Assembly: GCA_021234155.1 (NCBI GenBank)
Contig: JAJEKV010000066.1
Span: forward strand, 6,980,800-7,044,799
DNA: 64,000 nucleotides
Direction of reading: 5' to 3'
Source of the DNA: Isoetes taiwanensis
Lineage: Eukaryota; Streptophyta; Lycopodiopsida; Isoetales; Isoetaceae
The translations under genes and the position numbers were made by a program. Positions 1 through 10,246 of this stretch are shown piece by piece (the stretch's first letter is position 1; each line of letters starts with the position of its first letter). Below the pieces are notes generated by a model, which was not told the origin of the DNA, made no database searches, and saw only the letters and a program-made list of their open reading frames with translations.

Positions 1-255
1 CTACTGAGTATAACTTGACTAGGGCTAAGCAACTTCTGGATATCTTTTCTTTGGCTTCTGGTTGTTTACTGCATTGGAAGAATTTGTGGGTTTTGGATGT
101 CCTAGTTCCCACTTGTGTGTAGCTGCTGTACCTGTGGATTTGGGTCGTTCCTCTCCAAGATGTGACCAGTCCTTTGGGGTCTTTTGGTGTTTGCATTTTC
201 GCTACACAAGCTTGGGATTTATCTACTGGGTTTGTTGAAACATTTGTTAGGTGTG
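1..255 (+). pseudogene. LINE reverse transcriptase fragment (C-terminal part)
   Basis: The window opens inside a plant non-LTR retrotransposon. One frame reads a helix of the type tRAKQLLDIFSLASGCLLHW, followed by a stretch ending in FATQAWDLSTGF. In LINE reverse transcriptases this is the segment after the YADD box: the 'aSGL.iNw.KS' motif, then the 'LGvp.....t.aWd' motif. The same motif recurs in the larger LINE at 61.55 kb (LLDTFSAASSCLLNW), so both probably belong to one lineage. An in-frame stop follows the motif and similarity is lost near 255. The catalytic core would lie to the left of the window. No function is expected; it is a truncated, dead copy. Confidence 0.7.
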
Positions 256-700
256 GAGAGGCGCTAAATTGTCACATCGCCGACTGACGTAAAGTACGTA
301 GCCGTACGGCCCTTGAATATACACATAAAAGTTTATAAAGCATTTGGCCTTTGTCGGCCCTAATTCCTTCCGCGCTAGCTCTTCAAGAAACACAATATTT
401 CAATAAGGCTAGAAGAGGTTTGGGAAGAAAAAAAAGAGAGTAAAGAAGATAAGGATCCGGACAGAAGAAGGAAGATCTAAATCACAATAAGCACACCTCT
501 TTTCCTTATATAGAGATCAAGAAGCCTTTGACCAAACGTAAAGGTATCTCAACCTTTAACTAAAGATATATAAGTATCCCAATGCTTCAAGTCTTAATTC
601 CAATGCAACTATCTCACCCTTGCTTTCCGAAACACTCTCCCGAGCATCACTACATCATATAATAACCCTATATCCGAGCATGTGGACTATAGAAACTTAC
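256..700. other. Intergenic or decayed retroelement sequence, nothing recognised
   Basis: No open frame or motif can be supported here. A TATA-like string (cttatatag) lies near 505-513 and the sequence is moderately AT-rich. Given the integrase trace that starts at about 720 it may be the decayed upstream part of that gypsy element, but no RT or RNase H motif could be read. Confidence 0.4.
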
Positions 701-719
701 TGAGATAAGTGAGGTTTAC

Positions 720-1620
720 TGCCCGAGATGAAGAAGCAGATTGCCAATATTGTCACGCTCACGTACCAGAGTGTGAAGCACCAAGTACCTATGAGAATAG
801 AACCTTTAGGCATTCAATATGCTAACTGAAAGATGATGGACTTCATTATGGGGATCCCAAGAACAACAAGACCCCATGATGCCTTTGGTCTTAAAGAAGT
901 AACAGAGCTTATTCCCTGTGAACCAACATTGGCATAAAGAGAATGGGAACAAGTAAAATAAACCACATAACCGAGGGCTAAGTGTGATCTCTGACTTATG
1001 ACGTATCAAACTCTCCAAGGTGGCATATATCTTGGCTTGTAGAACCATCGATACAACCTTAGATATGGTTTTGGTATTCACGAAGGAGATCTTCAAACAC
1101 CATTCGAGGCTATTGTTTTAGATAGAGACCCTAAGTTCATTAGTGCCTTCTAGAAGGATTTCTTGAACACAATCCAGACTAAGCTTTGGATGAATACGAT
1201 ATATTATCCTCAACATATGGTCAGATGAAGCATAAAAATCAAATTCTCGAAGATATGTTGAGAAACTATGTCTGGAAGAAGTAATCTAAGTGGCAAGACT
1301 ACATACACTTGGTGGAATTTGCCTATAATAGCACCAAACAAGAATCTTCAAAGATGTCTCCTTTTATGATATACTATGGCTATCAATTTTACATCGCATA
1401 ATGTGCTAACCCGGCTGCTCCGCAGAGATATCTTATCAATTTTTGGCATATATGCAAGAATTGATCCAAGAGTGAGAGGTGTCTCCTAGCACCAAGGTAT
1501 CTAGCGGAGCGGCTCAAATCCGTGCGAGAATTCGAGCTTGAAAACTAAGTTTGGTTATGGATCAAAGTAAAGCAAGGTGGGCAAGGCCATTTTCTATTGT
1601 TAAGAAAGGGGGGACTTAAT
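720..1620 (+). pseudogene. Ty3/gypsy integrase relic
   Basis: Broken frames read through an integrase core. MKKQIANIVT matches the end of the zinc-binding region, where families have 'MKreIa.yv..C..Cq..K'. It is followed by WMDFIMGIPR ('DFi.glP'), KLSKVAYIL ('DRltK.AHfi'), VLDRDPKFIS (the second catalytic Asp in 'DRDpkFtS') and WQDYIHLVEFAYNS ('W...l...EFAYN'), then a typical 'SP F...YG' ending. Several stops and frameshifts separate the blocks. The same motif order is found in the complete element at 30.2-31.0 kb, whose integrase opens with an almost identical MKKQIA string, so the two are probably of one lineage. No LTR could be defined around this copy. Confidence 0.8.
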
Positions 1621-1640
1621 CTTATAAATTAGATCTACCT

Positions 1641-1716
1641 TAGTCCTTCAAGTAGATTTCTCTACTTGAACAGGTCCCCTTTCCAGTCCTTCAAGTAGAC
1701 CCCCCTACTTGAACAA
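1641..1716. repeat. Two tandem short hairpins
   Basis: Two neighbouring copies of a unit beginning 'agtccttcaagtag' each fold on themselves. At 1647-1670 TTCAAGTAGA is followed after four bases by its exact reverse complement. At 1690-1713 TTCAAGTAG is followed after six bases by its complement. They sit just downstream of the gypsy integrase relic and a purine-rich run (aagaaaggggggac near 1600-1615) that could be its polypurine tract, so they may belong to that element's 3' end. Confidence 0.7.
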
Positions 1717-1834
1717 GAAAGTATTGTCCCTTCCATTAAGAAGTAATTAGTTAAATATAAAGATTTCAAACAAAGTAAGCTTTATTCCGTTCAAATAGTT
1801 AAACATATATGCTCAGGCAATCATATGCAACCTA

Positions 1835-2029
1835 CTAAACATTAAAAGATAAATACCCAATGATCAGCCGGGCTTTCTCAGACTCTCTTGCTGCAGCCTT
1901 GTCAATCTTCACATGAAAACTCTCGGGTGCTTCAACAATATTATGCATTGACACTTTTCCTTTAAGATCATCTTTAGTTTTTGGAACTTCGGTTGGAATG
2001 CCATTACTAAAAAAGACAAATGGGGATGC
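1835..2029 (-). pseudogene. Unidentified 64-codon open stretch, possible exon remnant
   Basis: Read on the minus strand, 64 codons run without a stop to a TAG at 1835-1837. The composition is protein-like, with charged and alanine-rich stretches such as KIDKAAARESEKARL near the end. The left edge on that strand is preceded by ...catcaagcag, which resembles a splice acceptor. I do not recognise the family. A run of this length arises by chance a few per cent of the time in such DNA, so this is a weak call. Confidence 0.2.
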
Positions 2030-2640
2030 CTGCTTGATGGATTAGAATGGAGATATTCTCAAGGGGAATAAGATCAATCCCGAGGAGGGAAGGACTAACA
2101 CACTTTTCACAAGTTGAAGATCAACTTTGAAAAAGGAGGTTTGATGATTTTTCTTTTAGGTTTACAGATAATGAAGGACGATCGATTGTAAGAAAGGAAG
2201 GACTGATATGAGGCAAACACGGGGAAGCAATCCACATCAAATGGGCTACGGAAAATAAGACAATTATTATGTAAATGTTAGTTCTTAAAGGTTCCCAAGA
2301 GTATAAATAAAAGGGGCCTAGGACAACATGTTCTAAAACATTATAAATATACCAGTATATGAGATCATTGAAATTAGACAAGGGGCATCTTTTAAGGAGT
2401 TAATTCCTAATTCAATGGAAGCATATTGATCTATTATTCAAGGCTCCTGCAAGATTCCTTCAACACTCCATACAAACCGACCGCGAAATGACCCCATCAA
2501 CTGGGTGTGATTCTCGATATGGCTCTACTGCATATTCTTTTGTGCCTTCTATTTTGAAAACTAGTCGTTGCCTCTTAGTTATTGCATGTAGTTTATAAGC
2601 ACATGATCTGATCATAGAATGTACCAAGTGAGATCAGCGT
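2030..2640. other. AT-rich intergenic stretch with a TATA-like box
   Basis: No coding trace is supported. A canonical plant TATA motif, TATAAATA, sits at 2302-2309 and is followed by a G-run and a CCTAGG. It could be a promoter relic of a retroelement, but no transcript start or open frame follows it. Confidence 0.3.
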
Positions 2641-2880
2641 CTGCGTCTTTTGAGATCTGCTCTATCATCTTTGCCTGCTTTATGCAACAGAGATTGCCCT
2701 TTATGTGGCCATTTGTCTATTCATTGCTTTGTGTCGTTTAGGTTTCTATATTCCACAAAAGGTTCTGGGCCCGCCACACTTCCTTTGAATCCTTGTGTTT
2801 TTTCTACTACGTCTCTTGGTTCCTTTTGTTTGTGATTTTCATTCCTCAAAAAAAAAAAAAAGAAAAAAAAAAAAAAAAAA
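2640..2880 (+). pseudogene. 5'-truncated LINE 3' end with poly-A tail
   Basis: A frame starting near 2650 reads NRDCPLCGH, the first cysteine pair of the zf-RVT zinc-binding module that ends plant LINE ORF2 proteins. A T- and C-rich 3' UTR follows and then an A-tail at 2848-2880 interrupted by one G. The combination of zf-RVT remnant, short UTR and A-tail is the usual form of a 5'-truncated L1-like insertion made by target-primed reverse transcription. Only about 240 bp survive. Confidence 0.65.
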
Positions 2881-3615
2881 CACAACCGGCTTGAACTAGT
2901 CTACACTAACACAAACATCAGCATTGATCAATCCCTTTGATGTCTTATCTGGCCATACAAGAACCGTTAAGTCCTAGATGGTACTATCCTTTCCTGGTAT
3001 ATAGCATCTATGTTATCATATAACCAAACAAAACTAGAATCCTAATTCCATAGCCTTTGTACCCATTGGACAATAATCCCATGATATCAATTTCTAAGGG
3101 GACAACTTGCCCCAAGGTAAATTCTGCCAATGCATGAACAGATCACCTTTTTTACTTCCAAATATTACATCACACGGATGATTATCTATTCATGTAGTTC
3201 AATCAAGCCTTTACCACCCTCTTCATCATATCGGACTTGATTTCGGATGGTTGCTTCTTGGTAAGCTTGTTGAAGTAATCAACTGTAAGCTTGGCTATTT
3301 TACCAAGGCTCATGCTCGTATCTTCCTGCCACCACGTTTATCTATTCGTAATTCGTACTATTAACTGACACATATCAGATTAATGGATAAAAGTATCTTG
3401 TGCCTCGAATTTGCAACGCATCACCACCCCTCTCAAAAATAATCCCCTTACTTAATCTGCTCGTTGCTGAGGTGGATATGTGAGTACATGAAGGGCGCGG
3501 AAAAGTGGACTGCTACACCCACCTCGGAAGACTCAAATTAAGCAAAAGTGTGTGCTTTAAGCTGGCTAAAACCCTTCTATAAGCATACTCGCACGCGATG
3601 CTTTTATACCCACCA
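2881..3615. other. Decayed retroelement flank, nothing definite
   Basis: The sequence shows no supported motif. It directly precedes the copia RT relic and may be its eroded upstream pol or gag region. Confidence 0.3.
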
Positions 3616-3619
3616 AATA

Positions 3620-4400
3620 TTTCTTTGCCCTATATTCATGGCAATTGTCTATGTTGATGATACTATTGTCATTGCTCCTTCCTCAAGTGATTTAGACTCC
3701 ATTAAAAGTGCCCTCAAACTCTGAATTCAAACGGAAAGATATGGGGCCTGCACACTACTTTCTTGGCATTGAGCTTGACTATGATCCTATTTCCAGCACT
3801 CTCACATTAGAACAACGCAAATATCTTCGTGATTTACTTCGTACTTGATGCATGGATCAATGCCACTCTGCGCCCTCTCCTCTTGAACCTGGCCTTGCAG
3901 TTACCAAAACTGATTCCGCTTGTTCTCCTTCCACTTTGCCACTTAAAGATCGCTACCGTAACATTCTTGGAACGTGAAATTATGCTGCCTCTTGCACTCG
4001 CCCTAAGCTTGCCTTCTCCATTTGTAAGCTCTCTCAATTTGCCATTGATCCTCGCAATTGTCATTGTCCCAGTCTGCAACGTGTTCTGCGCTATGTTTCT
4101 GGAACCTTGGATTATGGAATTACCTATAAGGCTAGTGTGGGATCAACTCTTGCTGGTTATTGTGATACTGATTGGGCAGGGGACCAAACCGATAGAAAAT
4201 CCACCTCCAGATTTGTGTTTCTTTATTCAAATATTGTCCTAGGGTCAAAATTTATGTTGTATGAAGTATGGTGGGTGTTGTTTCTGAGCCGCAAATGTAA
4301 AACAAATCATGCAATCGCTCACGCAGGCTCTAATATGTAGCCATTGCACATGGTGCTCAAAAATTATATCATGATATCAAGCAAGACATATCCACAAGGT
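3620..4400 (+). pseudogene. Ty1/copia reverse transcriptase and RNase H relic
   Basis: The RT catalytic box YVDD is at 3650-3661 (context AIVYVDDTIVIAPSS). It is followed by DMGPAHYFLGIEL, the conserved 'dlG...yFLGiei' motif, and by LEQRKYLRDLL. After a TGA at 3846-3848 and two frameshifts the trace continues through RYVSGTLDYGITY and LAGYCDTDWAGDQTDRKSTS, which is the start of the copia RNase H domain. The last legible part is YVAIAHGAQK-like sequence near 4338, where families have 'EYvAl..a..E'. The region is clearly copia pol, but it is broken by one stop and at least three indels. No LTR could be found nearby. The longest surviving open piece is 4107-4340. Confidence 0.9.
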
Positions 4401-5620
4401 ATCTCAAATTCTTTATACACAAAGAATCATTTAGGTTGTCAACAATGTGTTTGATGTCGTGTGGTATTATGGATCTCCCCCATTAAGACCTCCACGCACG
4501 CCCCCGCTTTTTTATTGAAAAATAAAACCATCAAACGGAAATGGGAACTGCATTATATATGTTCAAAAAAAGGAAAGGAATCTCACAACGTCTAGAAGCA
4601 AGAAATTGGGCGATGTGTAACTCTAAGGTAATGGGATCTACATGTCGTCTACTTGAAATTACCTTATATTTCTAGATTAACACATCTTTGGCAACAATTT
4701 TAGCATCTATGTAAACATCAATTAAATTGTTGTAGCAATTATTTTCTATTCTTGATGGCTTTTATGTGGAGTTTGCAATTTGTAAGGTCAATATGTAGGT
4801 GCATTTAAGAGCCAATTGAAACATTCCATTAAGACCAAATTTTACAACTGAAATATTCCATCAAAACCAAGATCCCACTGCATGCCAATGAAATTCAACA
4901 CATTTTGACCTACAGAATGTTGCCTCAAGTCCATTAATTCCATTGTTACAGATATAAGTCCTTTTTGGATACGGGAGGCACACTAAAACCGATGTTTGGA
5001 GCCATTGTATTGGGCATCGATAGTGCTCATTTGCATTTTATTATAATTAGACTAGATTGATTTGGAAAAGCGATGTCCTTAAGCAGATTGATTGTTCTGC
5101 TTGAATCTATGTTGAACATTTTGTGCTGTAATATGAGTCGCAATAAATCTGGCTATAAGGAAAGGCTTTAAGCAAATGCTCCAAAAAACATGCCTCTACT
5201 ACCGAGGTGTAATTTATTTGAAGGACTGAAGGTAAGATCTCCTTTGTACAGTTTTACATTTAAAGGATCAAAGGTGAGATCTCACAACTTTCCATAACAT
5301 TTGCTTAGTATGTTACGCTACTGTGAATAATATGCTCAAATGAAAGAGAGAGAGGAATATTCTCTTCCACCATGTAGCAATAAGCTAGAATAGGCATCTC
5401 ACATGTATCTTTGCAAGCCTAACAAAAGTTCTTCAAAATTTTGTTGGAATAGAGGTTAATTCATTACAAAATGGCAGTGTTCAAAATTCAATTTGTACAC
5501 ATGAGAACCAAGGCATAGAACTCAAAATATAACACCTTGCAGAGAAAACAAAGAACTAAGAAAGAAAAGCACTTCATAATATGCATAATTGGATCTGAAC
5601 TAGGAGATTTTTAGGCATCA
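4401..5620. other. AT-rich non-coding sequence with small tandem duplications
   Basis: No coding trace is seen. A short imperfect tandem repeat (gaaacattccattaagacc, then gaaatattccatcaaaacc) lies at about 4818-4875. A second pair sharing 'aaggtaagatctc / aaggtgagatctc' lies at 5230-5283. The left end may be the 3' part of the copia relic. Confidence 0.4.
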
Positions 5621-5630
5621 GGAACCTTTG

Positions 5631-5860
5631 CTAGGAATTCCTTTCCAGTAAACTATACATCATCAAAAAGAAACACAGGCCTCCTATGGCACATCGAAAC
5701 GGAAGTTCTACTTTAGGATTGTGCAAGGAAAGGTTGCATTCCTAGGAATTCCTTTCCAGTAAACTATACATCATCAAAAAGAAACATGGATCTCTTGATG
5801 GCATGTGCGAGTTCCATAGCATGCAGAAGTTCTACTTTAGGATTGTGCAAGGGAAGATTG
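5631..5860. repeat. Tandem duplication, unit about 111-124 bp
   Basis: The unit beginning CTAGGAATTCCTTTCCAGTA at 5631 is repeated from 5742. Both copies carry the downstream strings 'catcatcaaaaagaaaca' and 'gttctactttaggattgtgc'. The second copy has about 13 extra bases in its middle. It looks like a recent local tandem duplication in non-coding DNA. Confidence 0.85.
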
Positions 5861-6141
5861 TAGAGACGCATGGTTTAAAGTTGAAAGCTATTTAATTTAG
5901 CTAGGTCATTGGTTTCCTCCTGAAAGATTATACCTCCTTATAGAAGTGGAGATACGGTTTAGAAGTGGAGATACGTTTGATTTTTGCCAGAGACATGGCA
6001 AAAGATATTAGTCTATTGGGTCTTTATTCACAATAGCCCCAATGATTGTGATATATTGATAGACCATACAAGCCAATGCACTCAATAACTTTTAGATTGT
6101 ATAAATTCCCTCGCATGTGCAAATCTTAACGTAGCTTGGGC

Positions 6142-6567
6142 TTAGTTTGCATCTTGCAAGTGTCCTGTACGGCTACAAGATATGCATAATGTTCCATCTT
6201 TAGTTGAACATTGTATATTTGAGTCATAAAGCAAAATAATGATGACTAAGATCCAGATATTCCTCGTGGCTACATGCCTACACGAAGCAACTGAAATAAA
6301 AGTTAACTCATCTAGTTTCACATTACGAAGCTGCATTTGTTCAAGGAGTGGAAGGACCTCAACACTGCTACCATGCTCTGCATATCCTATGATCATTGCG
6401 TTCCATGAAATAATATCATGCATAGGCATTGCATCAAAAGCCCTGCGACCAAGGTAAATGCTTCCAAATTTGGAATACATACCAATTAAAGCATTACATA
6501 TAATGATATGTGACTCCATTCCAGCTCCTAAAACGAGGATGTGAGCAGACTTGGCCCAGTCTTTTGG
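6142..6567 (-). pseudogene. Pentatricopeptide repeat (PPR, PLS-type) protein fragment
   Basis: On the minus strand a frame reads KSAHILVLGAGMESHIII, then CNALIGMYSKFGSI, AFDAMPMHDIISWNAMIIGY and VKLDELTFI. These are the typical successive repeats of plant organelle RNA-binding PPR proteins ('NALidMYsKcGsi..Ar.vFd.Mp.rDviSWNamI.GYaqhG', '.vkPDe.TFi'). The end, GRTGHLQDAN, matches 'GRaGhLdeA', but it follows a frame change. About 140 codons survive, against several hundred in a working protein. The 5' part is cut off exactly where a dispersed AT-rich repeat begins (6567), which suggests that the repeat insertion or a rearrangement broke the gene. It is probably a dead or retrocopied fragment of a PPR gene family. 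Confidence 0.85.
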
Positions 6568-7030
6568 AAAATTATATGGAAGGACTTGATGTGATACAAG
6601 GACTTGAACCCCTGCTAAAATAATTCAATTTTGTACAAAACACTTTGAACAAATGATCTATAATCCACCTAATTCTATTTTTGTACTCTATATTAAAAAA
6701 GGTGGTCTTGTCCAAGTTCTATTTATTAATAACATTTTTAAATAGCATCCTATAATATATATTTATTTACTGCATGATTGCATAGGATATATAGTTATGA
6801 GTCTTTTCTGGGGTATCATCTCAATTCCATTTTAAACCTAGCAATAATAGTTGTATTATCTCTATTATATGGGTCCTAGGTTGATTGTTTTCCGTAGATG
6901 TAGTAAGAATTCATTCTATTCCATTACTACTTATCCTTCAGATTAACAATTTTGCTGGAGTGATTTATCACGTCATTTAATTCCTCCAACATTTTATATT
7001 TCCATGAGCACTTACATTCATATTCCGTTT
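6567..7030 (+). repeat. Dispersed AT-rich repeat, copy 1
   Basis: This 460-bp block starts 'ttttggaaaattatatgg' and ends near 'gcacttacattcatattcc'. It is present as a full reverse complement at 47225-47690. Its left half recurs at 9235-9445, and parts recur at 19497-19580 and 41325-41470. On its minus strand it contains GGTTCAAGTCC, which fits the pol III B-box consensus, at about 6593-6603. On the plus strand it carries the SINE-like tail motif at about 6863-6910. No coding capacity is seen. It is probably a non-autonomous element or a composite of two. Confidence 0.8.
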
Positions 7031-7990
7031 GGAAACAAATTAGAGGAAACAATAGATGCTAGTGTATCATTACATAGAATATATAACACTAGCAACATGA
7101 TGCATGTGTAGTAAGTGGTAAAAGGTATTAACAAGTGGGGGAAGTAAACAATTATGAGCCAAAACAACAACCGAAGATGCATTAGATTGATAAAAGGCAC
7201 CAACTAACATGTCCTTGCAACATAGTTTTTCATTTTGTTACTATTACATCTGCCTCTAAATCTGACCGTACATTGTGAATAGTAAAAGAATTAATAGCTA
7301 TGGTAGCAGTAATAGAGGCTTACATCTAACTTAAGCTTTGCAATTTTGTTTATCCTAAAGGATTGTGATTTGAAGTGAAGATGTGGTATTAATTTGAGCT
7401 GAAAACTTTTGACATAAGAACAAAGTCACATTGCTAAGCCGTACCATTAATTGTTCTTCACTTGTCCCTCTTAAGAGGCAATTGATCTTGAAGATATGCT
7501 TAGGCAGGTTGCTTCATTTGGTGGGTCTGTACTTATCCGCTGAGATTTTATTCATGTCTTTGCACTTATACTTGTATTTGACTCCTAGTACAATATGCCT
7601 AGTACAATATGTTATTTAAAAAAGCATCCATGCAAGATGACTTCCCGCAACACGGAAAGCACAGCTGATTCCTTAGACTGTAAATATGAAAAATATGCAT
7701 TAAAGCCACTTTATCACTATATGGTGTCAAGAGGCATGTTTGCAGTGCCCCTTCTGCACTCTGAAGGTTCAGATTTCTATAATACCACAGCTGGCTTTAA
7801 CAAGAGTGTCACCACATATTATAGCATTTCCTAAATGCAAAGTAGCCTCATGCCTCCCATATGATGATTTATACACAATTCCCTCACAAACTTTGCATTT
7901 CCAAATGCAATTGTGTTTTTATTTATTGGAGATTGGATGAAGAGCTCCAGACAATCAATAATATAAAAACCTTGGACATTTACTTCATCA
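7031..7990. other. AT-rich sequence without recognised genes
   Basis: Several short open frames exist (for example 7431-7619 and 7595-7834), but none shows a family motif or a length beyond chance. No repeat copy elsewhere in the window was noticed. Confidence 0.4.
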
Positions 7991-7995
7991 ACCAC

Positions 7996-8083
7996 ACAAC
8001 CCATAACCTTCCTTGAGGACATATACATGTACACCTGCACAACCCATAACCTTCCTTAAGCAGATATACATGTACACCTGCAC
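7996..8083. repeat. Tandem duplication of a 44-bp unit
   Basis: The unit 'acaacccataaccttcctt...catgtacacctgc' occurs twice, back to back, with only three or four differences. It appears to be a simple local duplication. Confidence 0.85.
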
Positions 8084-8393
8084 AATATACAAATAGCACA
8101 TACCTCTATCTCTAAAAATCTACATCCCTTTATATTGCTATTTAGTTGTACCATTGCAATGCTTAGGTGGCATGTTGCAAAGTACTCTGATATGCATATC
8201 TTGCATTTTTCATTTCCAGCCATCCTAGTGAAAGATCCACCTCATATAACAGCCCATGACTTGAATGGTTATATGGAAAAACTTAAATGGTTTTTTCTCA
8301 AACAAAAAATATAGCATAAGAGATAGAGAACATTACTTTGCGCTGATGCTTTCATGGAGTCTTTTTGCAAAACAAAAATTACCTGACTTCCTA

Positions 8394-8450
8394 TGACCTA
8401 TTGGTCTCCGTGGACGTTAAAAGATTTATTCTATTCTATTCTATTCTTTG
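8394..8450 (+). repeat. SINE-like 3' tail with (TATTC)n
   Basis: The string CTATTGGTCTCCGTGGACGT, then 'taaaagattta' and four TATTC-type pentamers, matches a short tail module found at six other places in the window (consensus GGGTCCCATAGGCCGATTGG, then TCTCCGTGGACGATAAAA). A terminal short tandem repeat is the usual mark of a SINE or LINE 3' end. Confidence 0.6.
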
Positions 8451-8539
8451 AGATCAAGCTTAGCTGCAGCGCTTTTCCTGCATTTGGTGTCAGGGAGTTA
8501 CATACATTTCAAAATTTTATCAAGTACCTAGAAATGCAA

Positions 8540-9445
8540 GCTATAACATACCTTGAACTGGATACCTTAGATATAACTTATATGAAGTGTCATATTTACC
8601 TTTTGATGATGACGCTTAGGTTATTCTTTTTGAAGTACACGTGTTGCCCTCAAGGTTTTTTTAGGAACGGAAATATTACATCTCAAACAGAAAATGAAAC
8701 TAAGTTATATATGTAGTGAAATATTATAGTTAAGCAAAATAGGCCAAACACTTGAAAAAACATTTTTTTTGTTGAACAACATTCAGAAAAGAACTTAACT
8801 GAAATTTGCATATGCGAAAAGCAAATCGATTTTCGTATATGTGAACATTCACATACACAAAAACAAAAGGTCTCCAAATGCAAAAAATAAAAAATGAAAA
8901 AAAATGTGTGAGCCAACATGTTTTGTTCTCGTACATGAACTTTTTCAAGTCTGCGTACGCTAGTTTTGACGTTTGTGTACGGGAAAATAAGTCCGCATAT
9001 ACAGTTTAGTTCATCTCATGTATGCAAGTCTTTTTCATCTTCATTTTTTCTTCTTTCGTATTTTTCACGTATTATACTTCAAAATAATGGCGTACATACT
9101 TACCATACATATTCAATATAAAACGTTTGAAGTATTGAACCTACCCCTCGCCTGGAGCGCATCTTCTATGAAAATATGGTGAGCTATGATTTGGTACAAT
9201 AGGTTTTAAGATATCATATAACCGGGTTGCCTATAGTTTTGGAAAATTATATGGAAGGACTTGATATGATACGGGGACTTGAACCCCTACAATTTGAACA
9301 AATAAATTATGATTCACCTAATTCTACTTTTGTACTCTACATTAAAAAAGGTGGTCTTATCCAAGTTCTATTTATTAATAACTTTTTTAAATAGCATCCC
9401 CCAATATATATTTATTTACTGCATGATTGCATAGGATATATCTAA
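8540..9445 (+). repeat. Dispersed AT-rich repeat, copy 2 (one arm of a distant inverted pair)
   Basis: About 900 bp here are collinear with the reverse complement of 47455-48385. Shared strings include 'tacacgtgttgccctcaa', 'gcgtacgctagttttgacg' and 'cataaccgggttgcctatag'. The right part (9235-9445) also repeats the left half of the copy at 6567. At 8811-9005 the block has an unusual succession of 'cgtatatg / cgtacatgaacttt / cgtacgct / tgtacggg' elements and an exact palindrome TATGTGAACATTCACATA. On the minus strand a B-box-like GGTTCAAGTCC lies at about 9273-9283. No coding potential. Confidence 0.85.
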
Positions 9446-10180
9446 ACATATATAATGATTGTAGGAAGATTCGATTCTTTTATTCTTTGCCTACATGAGC
9501 GACATTTGGCAAATTTTGGTGATTTTGATTCCGTTTCTAACATTGGCGCGGTTCATCCTGGGTGACATTCTAGATAGCACAGTTTCTTCTCTTTCGCAAG
9601 GAAATAAGAATTGCCTCAGGCTAAGCAAATCCACTCGCTATATTATCACCAAATTTGTTCTTGCTTGGCTTCGCCGGCTGCAAGTATCATGTAAGGATTT
9701 GGGCAGGGTAACACTGCTATTTAAATTTAAGTTTTCCTTTAAATCCGGGACTTCTTTTGATTGAGCTCTATACTATAATGGGACCTGGCCAGGTTTCTGG
9801 CTTTTGATTGAGCTTATTGTGAATATCAAAAAGACAAGAATTCTTCTTTCTCCTCTAGTTGATATTTCCTTCCTTTATTCAAATGGATGATTTCCCATGA
9901 TTTATTGTTGGATCGACTCTTCATCCCGAGTTCCCAAATTTTTTGTCCCGCTTTCTTCCTTGTCGGCTTTTTCGCCCCGTGGTAACTTTGCCGTGCAACC
10001 GACCCTTATATAAATCTTTGTTGCGTACTCGCCAGGTTTTACTCGCTATCGGGTCCACCTGTGGTCGATCGCTCCATCTGCCGCACTCGCATCATTTTCC
10101 TTTACCCATCCGGGCTAATGCGCTTTAAATGATAGAGTTCCACGACATAAACCAAATTTCATTCTCCTCCTTCTATCTTC
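9446..10180. other. Promoter-like or leader-like C/T-rich region, no firm gene
   Basis: An 89-codon open frame (9495-9764) has no recognisable motif. A string ATTGGCGCGGTTCATCC at 9542-9558 faintly recalls the tRNA-Asp-type primer-binding site of some plant gypsy elements, but no LTR ends before it. From 10150 to 10200 the DNA is pyrimidine-rich (ctcctccttctatcttctcc), which would suit a plant 5' leader for the small frame that follows. Confidence 0.3.
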
Positions 10181-10246
10181 TCCCTTCGCCTTCTATGTTT
10201 GCAAACACCAGGATCAAATCGCTCCTCCCTCAAGCAAAACATTTCT

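Noticed and set aside
3834-4079. 81-codon minus-strand frame
   Set aside because: It is a shadow of the copia RT trace on the plus strand.
9270-9290. tRNA gene suggested by GGTTCAAGTCC on the minus strand
   Set aside because: No cloverleaf forms; the string belongs to a dispersed repeat and is treated as a possible pol III promoter element only.
9542-9565. tRNA-Asp-type primer-binding site of a second LTR element
   Set aside because: No LTR end precedes it and the match is poor after the first seven bases.
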